Positions 1 through 9,928 of a stretch of 64,000 bases of DNA are shown one piece after another. The stretch covers positions 62,001 through 126,000 of the forward strand of contig MKWN01000038.1 of the NCBI GenBank assembly GCA_001899775.1, given 5' to 3'. The translations under genes were made by a program, and so were the position numbers. Source of the stretch: Thiobacillus sp. 65-29. GTDB lineage: Bacteria > Pseudomonadota > Gammaproteobacteria > Burkholderiales > Thiobacillaceae. The first letter of the stretch is position 1. Every line of letters starts with the position of its first letter. The notes beneath the pieces were generated by a model. The model searched no databases and was not told where the DNA came from. It was given only the letters and a program-made list of their open reading frames with translations.

Positions 1-632
1 ACGCCGGCCGCCTCGAACTGGGCGCGCGAGACGTCGTTCCAGCGCGAATGCGGCACGTCGAAGCGCGTGTTGACGTCGCCCACCAGCGGGTGGCGCAAGT
101 CGGTGACGCGGTGTTCGAACACCCCCCAGATCTTGGCGGGCTGCTTCACCCGCGTCTGGCCGTGGCGGAACTGCATCACCGCGTGGGTGGCCAGGCACGA
201 GCACAGGGTCGAGGTGACGTTGTCCCACGCCCAGTCGATTACTTCGATCAAGGGCTGCCAGAACGGCTCGTCGGCGAGATTCGGATGGGTGACGTTGGCG
301 CCGGTGATGATGAGTGCATCGAGCCCTTTTGCACGAATCGCGTCGAAGGATTCATAGAACTGCGCGATATGCGCCTGCGCCTTGGCACCGCGCGGCAGGG
401 TCGGCAGGGTGAAGGGATGCATGTAGAACTGCGCGATCGGATTGGACTCCCCGACCAGGCGGTAGAACTGGCGCTCGGTCGCCTCGATCGCCGCATCCGG
501 CATCATGTTCAATAGACCGATGTGCAGTTCGCGGATCGTCTGGCCTGCCGCGCGCCCGGTCGACAGTACCGTGATGCCGTCACGGCGCAGGCGTTCGAAC
601 GTGGGAAGGCTGTTATGCGCGACCAGTGGCAT
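1..632 (-). CDS. metA: Homoserine O-succinyl/acetyltransferase (MetA family), 3' truncated by window edge
   Basis: This gene acylates L-homoserine from an acyl-CoA, the first committed step of methionine synthesis, in the cytoplasm. Reading the minus strand from the ATG at 632 gives MPLVAHNSLPTFERL, then IGLLNMMPDAAIEATERQF, IITGANVTHPNL and STLCSCLATHAVMQFRHG. That is the MetA glutamine-amidotransferase-like fold with its nucleophile-Cys segment. About 210 of an expected 300-380 residues are present; the His/Glu part of the catalytic triad lies beyond base 1. The ORF track omits it because no stop lies in the window. Its start overlaps the 3' end of the upstream ATPase by 20 bases, so the two are probably cotranscribed. 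Acyl donor (succinyl versus acetyl) cannot be decided from this fragment. Confidence 0.85.
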   Translation of the reverse strand, partial: MPLVAHNSLPTFERLRRDGITVLSTGRAAGQTIRELHIGLLNMMPDAAIEATERQFYRLVGESNPIAQFYMHPFTLPTLPRGAKAQAHIAQFYESFDAIRAKGLDALIITGANVTHPNLADEPFWQPLIEVIDWAWDNVTSTLCSCLATHAVMQFRHGQTRVKQPAKIWGVFEHRVTDLRHPLVGDVNTRFDVPHSRWNDVSRAQFEAAG

Positions 633-1512
633 CTGCCCCCCCTGACCCCTGAATCCCGACCCCTGACCCCTTTCTGGCGATGGCCGTTTCCAGCAACGCG
701 ACGAAGTCACGCTCGTCGCGCACCTGCGCCACTTCCTGCGAGGTGACCGTGTAGCCGTGCGGGCCGGCGATCGCCTCATAGCGCGGAATACGCGAATGGA
801 ACAGGCGCGGAAACACCCAGCGCGCGAAGTCGTCGGGTTCGATCTGCGCGACGTATTCCAGCCCCTTCTCGGTGAGATAGCGCGGTAAATGCTCGGCGAG
901 AAAGGCTGGGCGAAAGTACAGTGGCTTCGGGTCGGACTGCGCGCGGCGGATGAGGGCTTCCTCCTCTTCGCGCGTGGTGGTCTGGATGTAGAGAATGAGC
1001 GTGTGTTCGGCGAGCAGCTCGATCACGCCGGGCTCGTCGAGTTCGCACAGGCTGCCGCCGACGTCGTTGACGAAATGCGGATAGCCGTAGATTTCCTGGC
1101 CCTTGCGGATGAATTGCGGCACGTCCCGCATCGCCGCGATCTCGGCCTCGCGGTAGGCCGCCTGGCGGCGCGAGAACTCGTCGAGCGACAGCCCGCCCCA
1201 CTCCGGCCCGCCGAGCTTGCCGACGAAGGTCAGCACCGGACCGAGATCACGAATCTTGATGATGTTGCGGATGGAAATCCAGTCGTTGCGCAGGAGATCG
1301 CGCAGGAACGGCACCTGCATCGCCTGCTGCTTGACGAGGTCGAGAATCGGCTCGTCCAGGTAGCGCGTGCCGATGCGGTAGTCGCCGGAATAGTGGAACC
1401 AGTCGTGGGTGCGCAGCATCGACGAGATGTGCGTCTTGCCGACGCCGGACATGCCAAGCAGGGTGATGCGCCGGGTCGGCCACGCGCGGAAGGATTCGGG
1501 GGTGAAATGCAT
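613..1512 (-). CDS. P-loop ATPase of unknown function, upstream of metA
   Basis: The 299-residue protein has an N-terminal Walker A motif, GMSGVGKTHIS (about residues 20-30), followed by a mostly soluble sequence. It looks like a nucleotide-binding ATPase or kinase-like conserved hypothetical protein, and I cannot assign a substrate. The last 20 or so residues ([20 protein letters not shown]) are low-complexity. They are encoded by degenerate GGGGTCAGG repeats lying just before metA, so the original stop was probably lost and the repeat is now read through. The gene overlaps the metA start by 20 bases, which suggests one transcript. The ATG at 1512 is the first start that precedes the P-loop. 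Confidence 0.7.
   Translation of the reverse strand: MHFTPESFRAWPTRRITLLGMSGVGKTHISSMLRTHDWFHYSGDYRIGTRYLDEPILDLVKQQAMQVPFLRDLLRNDWISIRNIIKIRDLGPVLTFVGKLGGPEWGGLSLDEFSRRQAAYREAEIAAMRDVPQFIRKGQEIYGYPHFVNDVGGSLCELDEPGVIELLAEHTLILYIQTTTREEEEALIRRAQSDPKPLYFRPAFLAEHLPRYLTEKGLEYVAQIEPDDFARWVFPRLFHSRIPRYEAIAGPHGYTVTSQEVAQVRDERDFVALLETAIARKGSGVGIQGSGGADATGRA
637..672. repeat. Degenerate short tandem repeat (CCCCTGA units)
   Basis: Units of CCCCTGACCCCTGAATCCC type sit between the folded part of the ATPase and the metA start. On the minus strand they encode the Gly/Ser-rich ATPase tail. Such simple repeats are normally intergenic. Confidence 0.6.
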
Positions 1513-1562
1513 GGTCTCGGTCTGGGGAGGAACATCGCGAAGCCTACCGAAAACCCGTGCAA

Positions 1563-3821
1563 TTAAAAAGGGCGCCCCTCGCGACCTGTTTGTGCTTCGG
1601 ACGCGCGGTCCGCCAGGGCTGCATGCAGCGTAGCCACTTCCGCCGCAAACGCCCGCGCCGGCAGCGGCCGGGCATGCAGATATCCCTGCACCAGCTTGCA
1701 GCCAATCTGCGCCAGATAGTCCTGCTGCGCGCGGGTTTCGATGCCCTCCGCCACCGCCTCCAGGCCGAGGGTGCGCGCGAGCCCGATTACTGCAGCGGCG
1801 ATGGCGCAGTCATTCGGATCGTCGGGAATGTCGCGCACGAACGAGCGGTCGATCTTGAGGTTGTCGATGGGCAGCTGCTTGAGATAGGCCAGACTCGAGT
1901 AGCCGGTGCCGAAGTCGTCGATGGCGACGCGCACGCCATGTTCACGCAGCCGCGTCAGCACCTGCGCGCACCGCTCGATGTCGTGCAGCAGCGTGTTCTC
2001 GGTGAGCTCGATCTGCAGCGACCCGCCCGCCAGGCCGCTTTCACCGAGCAGCGCGACGACGCGAGCCGGAAAGTCCGGCTGGGCGAGCTGCACCGCCGAG
2101 ATGTTGACCGACACATAGTCGAGGCCCAGCCCGTGCTCCCGCCATGCGCGCAGGCACGCCAGCGCCTCGCGCAGCGCCCATTCGCCGAGCGGGACAATCT
2201 GCCGCGTCTCCTCGGCCAGCGCGATGAACGCGCCTGGCATCCGCGCATCGGCCGGACCCGAGGGCCAGCGCAGCAACGCCTCGCACGCGACCACCCGGCC
2301 CCGCCCGATGTCGACGATCGGCTGGTAATGCAGCTCGAATCCTCCGTCGCGCACCGCGGCGCGCAGGGCGCTGTCAAGCACGATGCGCGCCCGCGCGACA
2401 CGCGACAGCTCCGCACTGTGGCGCACGTGACAGTCGCGCCCGGCGTCCTTGGCCCGATACATCGCGGCATCGGCGTTGCGCAGCAGCGTGACGTCGTCGA
2501 TTCCATCCTCCGGATAAACCGTGATGCCGATGCTGCACCCGATATGCAGGTCGATGCCGCTTACCGTGAACGGCCGTTTGCAGGCCTCGATGATCTTTTC
2601 CGCCAGATTCGCCGCGGCAGCGTGGGCGGCACCCTCCTCGAGCAGCACGACGAATTCATCACCACCCAGTCGCGCGACCGTGTCCGCCTGGCGCACCAGG
2701 CTTTTCAGCCGGTGCGCCGCCTCGATCAGCAACTGATCACCGACTTGATGGCCCAGGCTGTCGTTGACGTGCTTGAAGCGATCCAGATCGATGAACAGCA
2801 GGGCCGCGCCGAAGCCCTCGCGCCGCGCCCGCTCGATTGCGTGACGCAGGCGGTCGCTGAACAGCAGGCGGTTGGGCAGCCCCGTGAGGGCATCGTGGTG
2901 CGCGAGAAAGTCGAGGCGCGACTGCGTTTCCTTGAGCGCCGAAATATCGGTCATGACCGAAATGTAATGCGACGTCGGCCCGTCTGCGCCGCGTACCTCA
3001 CTGATGGTCTGCAACAGCGGCAGGATGCGGCCGTCCCGCGTGCGGTCGAGCACCTCGCCCTGCCAGAAACCGTTCTCACGCAGCGTCCGCCACATTTCCC
3101 GGTAATAGCCGGCGTCGTGCAGACCGGATCTGAGGATCGCGGGCGTCGCACCAATCAGTTCCTCGCGTGCATAGCCCGTGATGCGCGAGACTGCGGCGTT
3201 GACCTCGACGATGCAGCTGTCGGCATCGGTGATGAGAATGCCCTCGCCGACATGGCGGAAAATTTCCGCATAGAGTTGCAGATGGAGTTCGTTTTGCTGT
3301 TGCTGCGTGATGTCCGAAAACAGCATGACGGTGCGGGCGTGGTGGCCGGCTTCATCGAGAATCCGCGATGCGACCACCTGTACCGCATGGCCGTGCAGGT
3401 TGACGGTCTGCATGGCGCCGTCGGCCTGCCTGCGGATCGACTTGAGCGAATCAGCCTCGTCGCACACCTGATTGGCGAGCTGGCCGATCACTTGCGCACG
3501 GTCGGCGCCGTGGAACAGCCAGGTCAGCGCCTGATTGTTGCAATCGACGACGTGGTCGTCGAAGTCGAGCACGACGATCGCGGCACCAAGGTTGTCGAAG
3601 ATCGTGCGGATTTCGGCGGTGGCGAGATTGAGGGCATGGTTGGTGTGATTGAGGTGCGCGATCACCTGCGAGAAGGACTCGGCGACAATGCCGATGGGGT
3701 CGAGCTCGATGAGCGTGTTGTCATCGAGCTCCTCGGGCCGCAATGGCAGGGTGCCCATCACCGTCAAGAGCTGGTCGATCTTGGCGCGGATATAGCGGAA
3801 GGCGTCGGGCTGGCTCGGCAT
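1563..3821 (-). CDS. PAS-PAS-GGDEF-EAL cyclic-di-GMP signalling protein
   Basis: A 752-residue cytoplasmic sensor that probably makes and/or degrades cyclic di-GMP. Two PAS domains (about residues 70-180 and 185-305) precede a GGDEF domain with an intact GGDEF motif (RLGGDEFVVLL). A complete EAL domain follows, with EALLRW, ELTENTLL, DDFGTGYSSL and KIDRSF. Both active sites look catalytically competent. No transmembrane segment is evident. I chose the ATG at 3821 (MPSQPDAF) over the longer ORF start at 3887. It lies 4 bases after the TusA-like stop, whereas the longer form would overlap that gene with low-complexity residues. It is the last gene of a yeeE-tusA operon, hinting that its signal relates to sulfur status; that link is inference. 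Confidence 0.9.
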   Translation of the reverse strand: MPSQPDAFRYIRAKIDQLLTVMGTLPLRPEELDDNTLIELDPIGIVAESFSQVIAHLNHTNHALNLATAEIRTIFDNLGAAIVVLDFDDHVVDCNNQALTWLFHGADRAQVIGQLANQVCDEADSLKSIRRQADGAMQTVNLHGHAVQVVASRILDEAGHHARTVMLFSDITQQQQNELHLQLYAEIFRHVGEGILITDADSCIVEVNAAVSRITGYAREELIGATPAILRSGLHDAGYYREMWRTLRENGFWQGEVLDRTRDGRILPLLQTISEVRGADGPTSHYISVMTDISALKETQSRLDFLAHHDALTGLPNRLLFSDRLRHAIERARREGFGAALLFIDLDRFKHVNDSLGHQVGDQLLIEAAHRLKSLVRQADTVARLGGDEFVVLLEEGAAHAAAANLAEKIIEACKRPFTVSGIDLHIGCSIGITVYPEDGIDDVTLLRNADAAMYRAKDAGRDCHVRHSAELSRVARARIVLDSALRAAVRDGGFELHYQPIVDIGRGRVVACEALLRWPSGPADARMPGAFIALAEETRQIVPLGEWALREALACLRAWREHGLGLDYVSVNISAVQLAQPDFPARVVALLGESGLAGGSLQIELTENTLLHDIERCAQVLTRLREHGVRVAIDDFGTGYSSLAYLKQLPIDNLKIDRSFVRDIPDDPNDCAIAAAVIGLARTLGLEAVAEGIETRAQQDYLAQIGCKLVQGYLHARPLPARAFAAEVATLHAALADRASEAQTGREGRPF

Positions 3822-3825
3822 CGCT

Positions 3826-4065
3826 TCAGCGCTGGCCACGGATGCGGATGCGGTAGACGCCGTCGACCGCATGCACATCGACCGCATAGCCCATGTGCTC
3901 GGCCGCGATGGGGATGGTCGAGGTGGCCTGACGGTCGTCCGTGGTGATTACGATCTCGGCATCGCCCGCCCGGATTTCCTGGTTCCGGCGGTTGAGTTCC
4001 TTCAATGCCAGCAGCAGGCAGGACGGACAGATCTGGCCGCGAATATCGAGGTCGACGCTCTGCAT
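3826..4065 (-). CDS. TusA/YeeD-like sulfurtransferase
   Basis: A 79-residue member of the TusA family of sulfur-carrier proteins. The N-terminal MQSVDLDIRGQICPSCLLLALKEL carries the family CPxP-region cysteine, here in the variant form CPSC with a second cysteine. The small alpha/beta sandwich follows and ends in RIRIRGQR. TusA-like proteins paired with YeeE transporters accept sulfur from imported thiosulfate or persulfide. Here the gene starts 6 bases after the YeeE stop, supporting that role. It could instead serve general sulfur trafficking. Confidence 0.85.
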   Translation of the reverse strand: MQSVDLDIRGQICPSCLLLALKELNRRNQEIRAGDAEIVITTDDRQATSTIPIAAEHMGYAVDVHAVDGVYRIRIRGQR

Positions 4066-4071
4066 GATTAT

Positions 4072-5184
4072 TTACCGTATCACGAAACGGGTCAGCAGGT
4101 GGGCGCCGAGCCACGCGCCGGGCACGAGACCGGCGGTGAACAGCAGGCTCTGCATGGCGAGGATGGGCATGCCACCCCACAGATGCCAGACATTGCAGGA
4201 GGGTGCGAGACGTGCCGCCAGTCCGAGCAACAGTCCCCCGAGTGCGGCGGAAACGAGCTGACGTGGCGGCAGCCGCCAGTTCGGCCGTCCTTCGCCAAGC
4301 CACCTTGCCGAGGCGAACGCGCCGGCAACGATGCCGAGGATCAGCGGGAACTGGACCACGGCAATGGCATCGAGCCCCAATCCAGGACCGCCCTGAATGG
4401 AGTGATCAGCGAAGGGCGGCGTGTAGTGGAGCGGTTGCAATTCAAAATATGCCAGCCCCGCGACATGCGCAGGCGCCACCAGCGATTCGAGCCATGCCCC
4501 GGCCTTGGCGTAACTCGTGGTGATGCCCATCGGCATGCCGACCAGCACGTATGACACAAAGCCGAGCAGTGCCAGTGCGACGGCGGCCCGCCACGGCGCC
4601 AGGTGTCCACGCGCGAACGCCGGCCGCACCATGCGCCCCGCGCGAAACTCGCGCGCGAGCCACAGCGCACCGAGCGCCGCCAGCGGCAGCAGCAGCAATC
4701 CCGGCGCCACGCCCAGCCATTGCGGCACGGTGATCGTATCGGGCACGAGCGTGGTGGCCCGGGCAAACGCACTCCACTGCGGATGGATCTCGGCATACGC
4801 CGCCGAACCGGCGATCATGCCGACGAGCGCCACGCCACCGGTGATGCTGCCGGCACCCAGTTTGTACAGGCTGCCGACGACGCACCCGCCGGCGAGCACC
4901 ATGCCGATACCGAACACGAAGCCGCCCACGAGGCTGGCCAGCGTCGGCGCCCCCAGAAGCGGAAAGGGCTGCTGTTCGATGAGACCACCGAGGCGGCCAA
5001 ACTCGAAGAGCGCCATGCTGACGACGACGAGCAGCAGCATCTGCCGCAGTAGAAAGAAGTCGCGAAACAGGAACACGTCGCGAAATGCCGCGGTCACGCA
5101 GAAATCGGCGCGATGCATGACGACGCCGGCGCACAGGCCGACCAGCAGCGAGACCGCAACGATCAGTCCGATGACTGGATCCAT
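4072..5184 (-). CDS. YeeE/YedE family sulfur (thiosulfate) transporter
   Basis: A 370-residue inner-membrane protein with about nine hydrophobic segments. The family's conserved cysteines appear in HRADFCVTA, AGGCVVGSLYK and SCNVWHLWGG. YeeE/TsuA proteins pass thiosulfate inward through a cysteine relay to a TusA/YeeD partner, encoded here immediately downstream. The gene heads a three-gene minus-strand operon with the TusA-like protein and the GGDEF-EAL protein. Substrate is inferred from family and pairing. Confidence 0.85.
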   Translation of the reverse strand: MDPVIGLIVAVSLLVGLCAGVVMHRADFCVTAAFRDVFLFRDFFLLRQMLLLVVVSMALFEFGRLGGLIEQQPFPLLGAPTLASLVGGFVFGIGMVLAGGCVVGSLYKLGAGSITGGVALVGMIAGSAAYAEIHPQWSAFARATTLVPDTITVPQWLGVAPGLLLLPLAALGALWLAREFRAGRMVRPAFARGHLAPWRAAVALALLGFVSYVLVGMPMGITTSYAKAGAWLESLVAPAHVAGLAYFELQPLHYTPPFADHSIQGGPGLGLDAIAVVQFPLILGIVAGAFASARWLGEGRPNWRLPPRQLVSAALGGLLLGLAARLAPSCNVWHLWGGMPILAMQSLLFTAGLVPGAWLGAHLLTRFVIR

Positions 5185-5381
5185 GGGGAGGTTTTTGACA
5201 GCAACGAAACGGTAAGCACCGCGTCCCGCGTGGCCGGACTGCGGCGATGGCAGGTGCGCACGACAACGCGTCCACCTTGGGGCGCGTCGGCGCTACCGAC
5301 CATTACGGATACGTGAGCGAAAAATTCAGGGTTCCGTGCCGCGACAAATCCCGCGAACAGCCAGGCCCGCGCACCGGGCGT

Positions 5382-5410
5382 AAAAAAAGGGCGCCCTGCA
5401 GAGCGCCCCA
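5382..5410 (-). terminator. Rho-independent terminator of the amtB operon
   Basis: Read on the minus strand: GGGCGC, an 8-base loop, GCGCCC, then seven T residues. It lies about 25 bases downstream of the amtB stop. Confidence 0.85.
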
Positions 5411-5434
5411 TACCCTCGTCGGAGAAAGTCTTGC

Positions 5435-6757
5435 TCAAGTGCTGTAGGCCCGCTCGCCGTGGCTGGCGGTATCCAGACCCTCGCGTTCCTGTTCTTCGCT
5501 GACGCGCAGGCCCATGGTCATGTCGATGAGCTTGAACAGCACCAGGCTGACGCTGCCGGACCAGAGGAGGGTGATGCCAACCCCGGTGACCTGCGTCACG
5601 ACCTGGCTGGCCATGCTGTAGCCGTCGACCCCGACGCCGCCGAGCGCCGGCGACACGAACACGCCGGTGCCGATGGCGCCGATGATGCCGCCGATGCCGT
5701 GGATGCCGAACACGTCGAGGCTGTCGTCATAGCCAAGCGCCTTTTTCAGGCCGGACACCCCCCACAGACAGACCACGCCGGTCACCGCGCCGAGCACGAT
5801 GCCACCCATGGGGCCGACCAGGCCGGCCGCCGGGGTGATCGCCACCAGGCCGGAGACGACGCCGGATGCAAGACCCAGCATCGAGGGCTTGCCGCGCAGC
5901 ATCCACTCGGCGAACATCCAGGCGAGGCCCGCCGCGGCGGTGGCGAGGATGGTATTGAGGAAGGCCAGTGCCGCACCGCCGGTGGCCTCCAGGTTGGAGC
6001 CCGCGTTGAAGCCGAACCAGCCCACCCACAGCAGCGAGACGCCGACCATGGTCATCGGCAGGTTGTGCGGCGGCATGGCATCGCGCCCGTAGCCGACGCG
6101 CCTGCCGAGCACGATGGCGCCGACCAGCGCGGCGACGCCGGCGTTGATGTGCACCACGGTGCCACCCGCGAAGTCGAGATCGCCCGCCGCGAACAGATGG
6201 CCGCCGGTCGCCCACACCATGTGCGCGACCGGCAGGTAGGAGAAGGTGAACCACAGCGCGGAAAACACCAGCAGGGCGGAGAACTTCACCCGCTCGGCGA
6301 GACCGCCGACGATCAGCGCCACGGTGATGGCGGCAAAGGTCAGCTGGAAGGCAACGAAGGTGAACTCGGGAATCACCACACCGTCGGTGAAGGTCGCCGC
6401 CGTGCTGTCAGGCGTGATGCCGGCGAGGAACGCCTTCGACAGGTCGCCGATCGCCCAATTGAGCGCGCCGCCGTCGCCAAACGCCAGCGAATAACCGTAG
6501 GCTGCCCACAGCAGGGCGATCAGGCAGAAGATCGCCATCACCTGGGTGAGCACGGAGAGCATGTTCTTCGCGCGCACCAGGCCACCGTAGAACAGCGCCA
6601 CCCCCGGCACGATCATCAGGACCACCAGCAACGTCGACAGCATCATCCAGGTGGTATCGCCCTTGTCCGGCATTGGTACGGCAGGATTCTGCGCCAGCGC
6701 CAGCACGGGCATCAGCAGGGGGGCACTCAGCCCCAGCGTGGAAATGAGTCGTTTCAT
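5435..6757 (-). CDS. amtB: Ammonium transporter AmtB
   Basis: A 440-residue ammonium channel of the inner membrane. A signal-like N-terminus (MKRLISTLGLSAPLLMPVLALAQ) is followed by eleven predicted membrane segments. Typical Amt sequences include FYGGLVRAKNMLS, HMVWATGGHLFAAGDLDFAGGTVVHINAG, WFGFNAGSNL and FGIHGIGGIIGAIGTGVF with the pore histidines. The start at 6757 is preceded by GAGG about 9 bases upstream; the longer ORF start would add only five residues. It lies 11 bases after glnK, whose product gates this channel by inserting its T-loop. Transcription probably comes from the sigma-54 promoter upstream of the porin gene. Confidence 0.97.
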   Translation of the reverse strand: MKRLISTLGLSAPLLMPVLALAQNPAVPMPDKGDTTWMMLSTLLVVLMIVPGVALFYGGLVRAKNMLSVLTQVMAIFCLIALLWAAYGYSLAFGDGGALNWAIGDLSKAFLAGITPDSTAATFTDGVVIPEFTFVAFQLTFAAITVALIVGGLAERVKFSALLVFSALWFTFSYLPVAHMVWATGGHLFAAGDLDFAGGTVVHINAGVAALVGAIVLGRRVGYGRDAMPPHNLPMTMVGVSLLWVGWFGFNAGSNLEATGGAALAFLNTILATAAAGLAWMFAEWMLRGKPSMLGLASGVVSGLVAITPAAGLVGPMGGIVLGAVTGVVCLWGVSGLKKALGYDDSLDVFGIHGIGGIIGAIGTGVFVSPALGGVGVDGYSMASQVVTQVTGVGITLLWSGSVSLVLFKLIDMTMGLRVSEEQEREGLDTASHGERAYST

Positions 6758-6768
6758 GGTTGTAATCC

Positions 6769-7933
<1,165 letters not shown>

Positions 7934-7975
7934 GAAGGTCTCCAGTTTGACGGGGGCATACAATCGCACTCCCAC

Positions 7976-7996
7976 TTCAGCACGACGCGTGCCAGG
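7976..7996 (-). promoter_or_regulatory. Sigma-54 (RpoN) promoter for porin-glnK-amtB
   Basis: The minus strand reads CTGGCACG-CGTC-GTGCTGA, with the obligatory GG (7993-7992) and GC (7981-7980) separated by exactly 10 bases. The predicted transcript start is about 35 bases before the porin ATG. Nitrogen-responsive glnK-amtB operons are classical RpoN/NtrC targets. Confidence 0.8.
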
Positions 7997-8022
7997 TTTT
8001 TTTGTTCGCCGAAACAATGACT

Positions 8023-8072
8023 TGCACGCCCACGGTGGGAAATCGTCCATACCACCGCACTGTCCTGGTGCG
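8023..8072. promoter_or_regulatory. Two NtrC-like enhancer sites
   Basis: Two partial dyads resemble the NtrC consensus TGCACC-N5-GGTGCA. The first is TGCACGCCCACGGTGGG at 8023-8039 and the second CGCACTGTCCTGGTGCG at 8056-8072. Their centres are 33 bases apart, about three helical turns, and they lie roughly 60-100 bases upstream of the predicted start site. This is a motif call only. Confidence 0.55.
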
Positions 8073-8175
8073 CCGCGCCGGCGACGTGCACAATCTTCGT
8101 GCGGCTTCGTGCGGCCTCGTGCGGCTACGCGGCGCGCGTCCCGCTTGCTACACTCACGCCTCACTGGAGGCCGTC

Positions 8176-8433
8176 ATGAATCCCAAGTTTTCCCAACCCG
8201 CTTTCATCAACGAAATCGTCGGCAAGCTCGGCGACGTGCTCAAGCAATCGCCCGCGAAGGATATCGAACAGAACCTCAGGGCCGGCCTCACCTCGATGCT
8301 CGGCAAGCTCGACATGGTGAGCCGCGAGGAATTCGACGTGCAGGCAGACGTGCTGGCGCGCACGCGCGAAAAACTCGTCGAGCTCGAAGCGCGCATCGCC
8401 GAACTGGAAAAGCAGCAGCGCGCCGAAGACTGA
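8176..8433 (+). CDS. ubiK: Ubiquinone biosynthesis accessory factor UbiK (BMFP domain)
   Basis: An 85-residue small helical protein beginning [20 protein letters not shown] and ending in a charged coiled coil ([15 protein letters not shown]), the BMFP/YqiC architecture. UbiK helps the UbiJ-containing complex that carries lipophilic ubiquinone intermediates; ubiJ lies elsewhere in this window. The ATG at 8176 has GGAGG 5 bases upstream, whereas the longer ORF start has no support. It is followed after 4 bases by comM and is divergent from the glnK operon. Confidence 0.85.
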   Translation: MNPKFSQPAFINEIVGKLGDVLKQSPAKDIEQNLRAGLTSMLGKLDMVSREEFDVQADVLARTREKLVELEARIAELEKQQRAED

Positions 8434-8437
8434 AGGC

Positions 8438-9928
8438 ATGGCTGTCGCCGTCGTCACCAGCCGCGCGCTCGCCGGCATGCACGCGCCCGAAGTGATGGTC
8501 GAGGCGCATCTGGCCAACGGCCTGCCGGCCTTCACCCTGGTCGGTCTGCCCGAAACCGAGGTCAAGGAAGCCCGCGACCGCGTGCGCGCGGCGATCCAGA
8601 ATGCGCGCTTCGAATTCCCCGCGCGCCGCATCACCGTCAACCTCGCCCCCGCCGACCTGCCGAAGGAATCCGGCCGCTTCGACCTGCCGATCGCGCTGGC
8701 GATCCTTGTCGCATCCGGGCAGATTCCCGCCGCCCGGCTGAAGGACACCGAGTTCGCCGGTGAACTCGCGCTGACCGGCGCGCTGCGCCCGGTGCGCGGC
8801 GCGCTGGCGATGGCGCTCGCCACCCGCACGAGCGGCCGCACACTGGTGCTGCCGGCCGAGTCGGCGAGCGAAGCGGCACTCGCGCGCGGCGTCGACACGC
8901 GCGGCGCGGGCAGCCTGTTGGAGGTGTGCGCGTGGCTCGCCGGTCAGGGCGCACTCGCCGAACCCGCGCGGATCGCCGCCGACGCCGTCCCCGGCTATCC
9001 GGACTTCGCCGACGTGAAGGGACAAAGCGGGCCGCGGCGCGCGCTCGAAGTCGCCGCGGCGGGCGGACATTCGGTGCTGATGGCCGGGCCACCCGGCACT
9101 GGCAAGTCGATGCTCGCCGCGCGCTTTCCCGGCATCCTGCCGGCGATGGCGGAAAGCGAAGCGCTGGAAGCGGCCGCGGTCGCCTCGCTGAACGGCGGCT
9201 TTCATCCGGCGCAGTGGGGCCGCCGCCCCTTCCGCGCGCCGCACCACACCGCTTCCGCGGTGGCGCTCGTGGGGGGCGGCGGCAACCCGCGTCCCGGCGA
9301 AATCTCGCTCGCCCACCACGGCGTGCTGTTCCTCGACGAGCTGCCGGAATTCTCGCGCCAGGTGCTGGAAGTGCTGCGCGAGCCGCTGGAAACCGGCCAC
9401 ATCACCATTTCGCGCGCCGCCCGGCAGGCCGATTTTCCGGCGCGCTTCCAGCTCGTCGCGGCGATGAATCCCTGCCCGTGTGGCTACCTTGGCCACCCCA
9501 ACCGGGCCTGCCGCGACACCCCCGACCAGATCGCGCGCTACCGCGGGCGCATTTCCGGCCCGCTGCTCGACCGCATCGACATCCAGATCGACGTGCCCGC
9601 GCTCACCGAGGATGAGTTGATGCGGGCCGGCGCGGGGGAATCCAGCGCCACCATCCGCACCCGCGTGGAAGCCGCGCGCACGCGCCAGATGGAACGCCAG
9701 GGCAAACCCAACGCCGCACTCGGGCCGCAGGAGATCGAGGCGTTCTGCACCCTCGACGCCACCGGCGAAAACCTGCTCAAGCAGGCCATCAGCCGTCTCA
9801 ACCTGTCCGCGCGCGCGTACCACCGCGTGCTGAAACTCGCGCGCAGCGTGGCCGATCTTGCCGGCAGCGCCGACATCACGACCGCGCACCTCGCCGAGGC
9901 CATCCAGTACCGCCGGCAGGCCGCATGA
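8438..9928 (+). CDS. comM: YifB/ComM-family Mg-chelatase-like AAA+ ATPase
   Basis: A 496-residue protein with an N-terminal Lon-substrate-like (ChlI) fold (residues 1-150), a central AAA+ module and a C-terminal Mg-chelatase-type domain. The AAA+ module has Walker A GPPGTGKSML, Walker B LFLDELPEF, and the Cys-rich insert NPCPCGYLGHPNRACRDTP. Length matches the family (about 500). ComM promotes branch migration during natural transformation, so the protein may act in recombination of incoming DNA. It follows ubiK closely and overlaps the next gene by 4 bases (ATGA). Confidence 0.92.
   Translation: MAVAVVTSRALAGMHAPEVMVEAHLANGLPAFTLVGLPETEVKEARDRVRAAIQNARFEFPARRITVNLAPADLPKESGRFDLPIALAILVASGQIPAARLKDTEFAGELALTGALRPVRGALAMALATRTSGRTLVLPAESASEAALARGVDTRGAGSLLEVCAWLAGQGALAEPARIAADAVPGYPDFADVKGQSGPRRALEVAAAGGHSVLMAGPPGTGKSMLAARFPGILPAMAESEALEAAAVASLNGGFHPAQWGRRPFRAPHHTASAVALVGGGGNPRPGEISLAHHGVLFLDELPEFSRQVLEVLREPLETGHITISRAARQADFPARFQLVAAMNPCPCGYLGHPNRACRDTPDQIARYRGRISGPLLDRIDIQIDVPALTEDELMRAGAGESSATIRTRVEAARTRQMERQGKPNAALGPQEIEAFCTLDATGENLLKQAISRLNLSARAYHRVLKLARSVADLAGSADITTAHLAEAIQYRRQAA

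Noticed and set aside
5163-5438. 91-residue minus-strand ORF between amtB and yeeE
   Set aside because: It spans the amtB terminator, overlaps the yeeE start and shows no domain; codon use looks noncoding.
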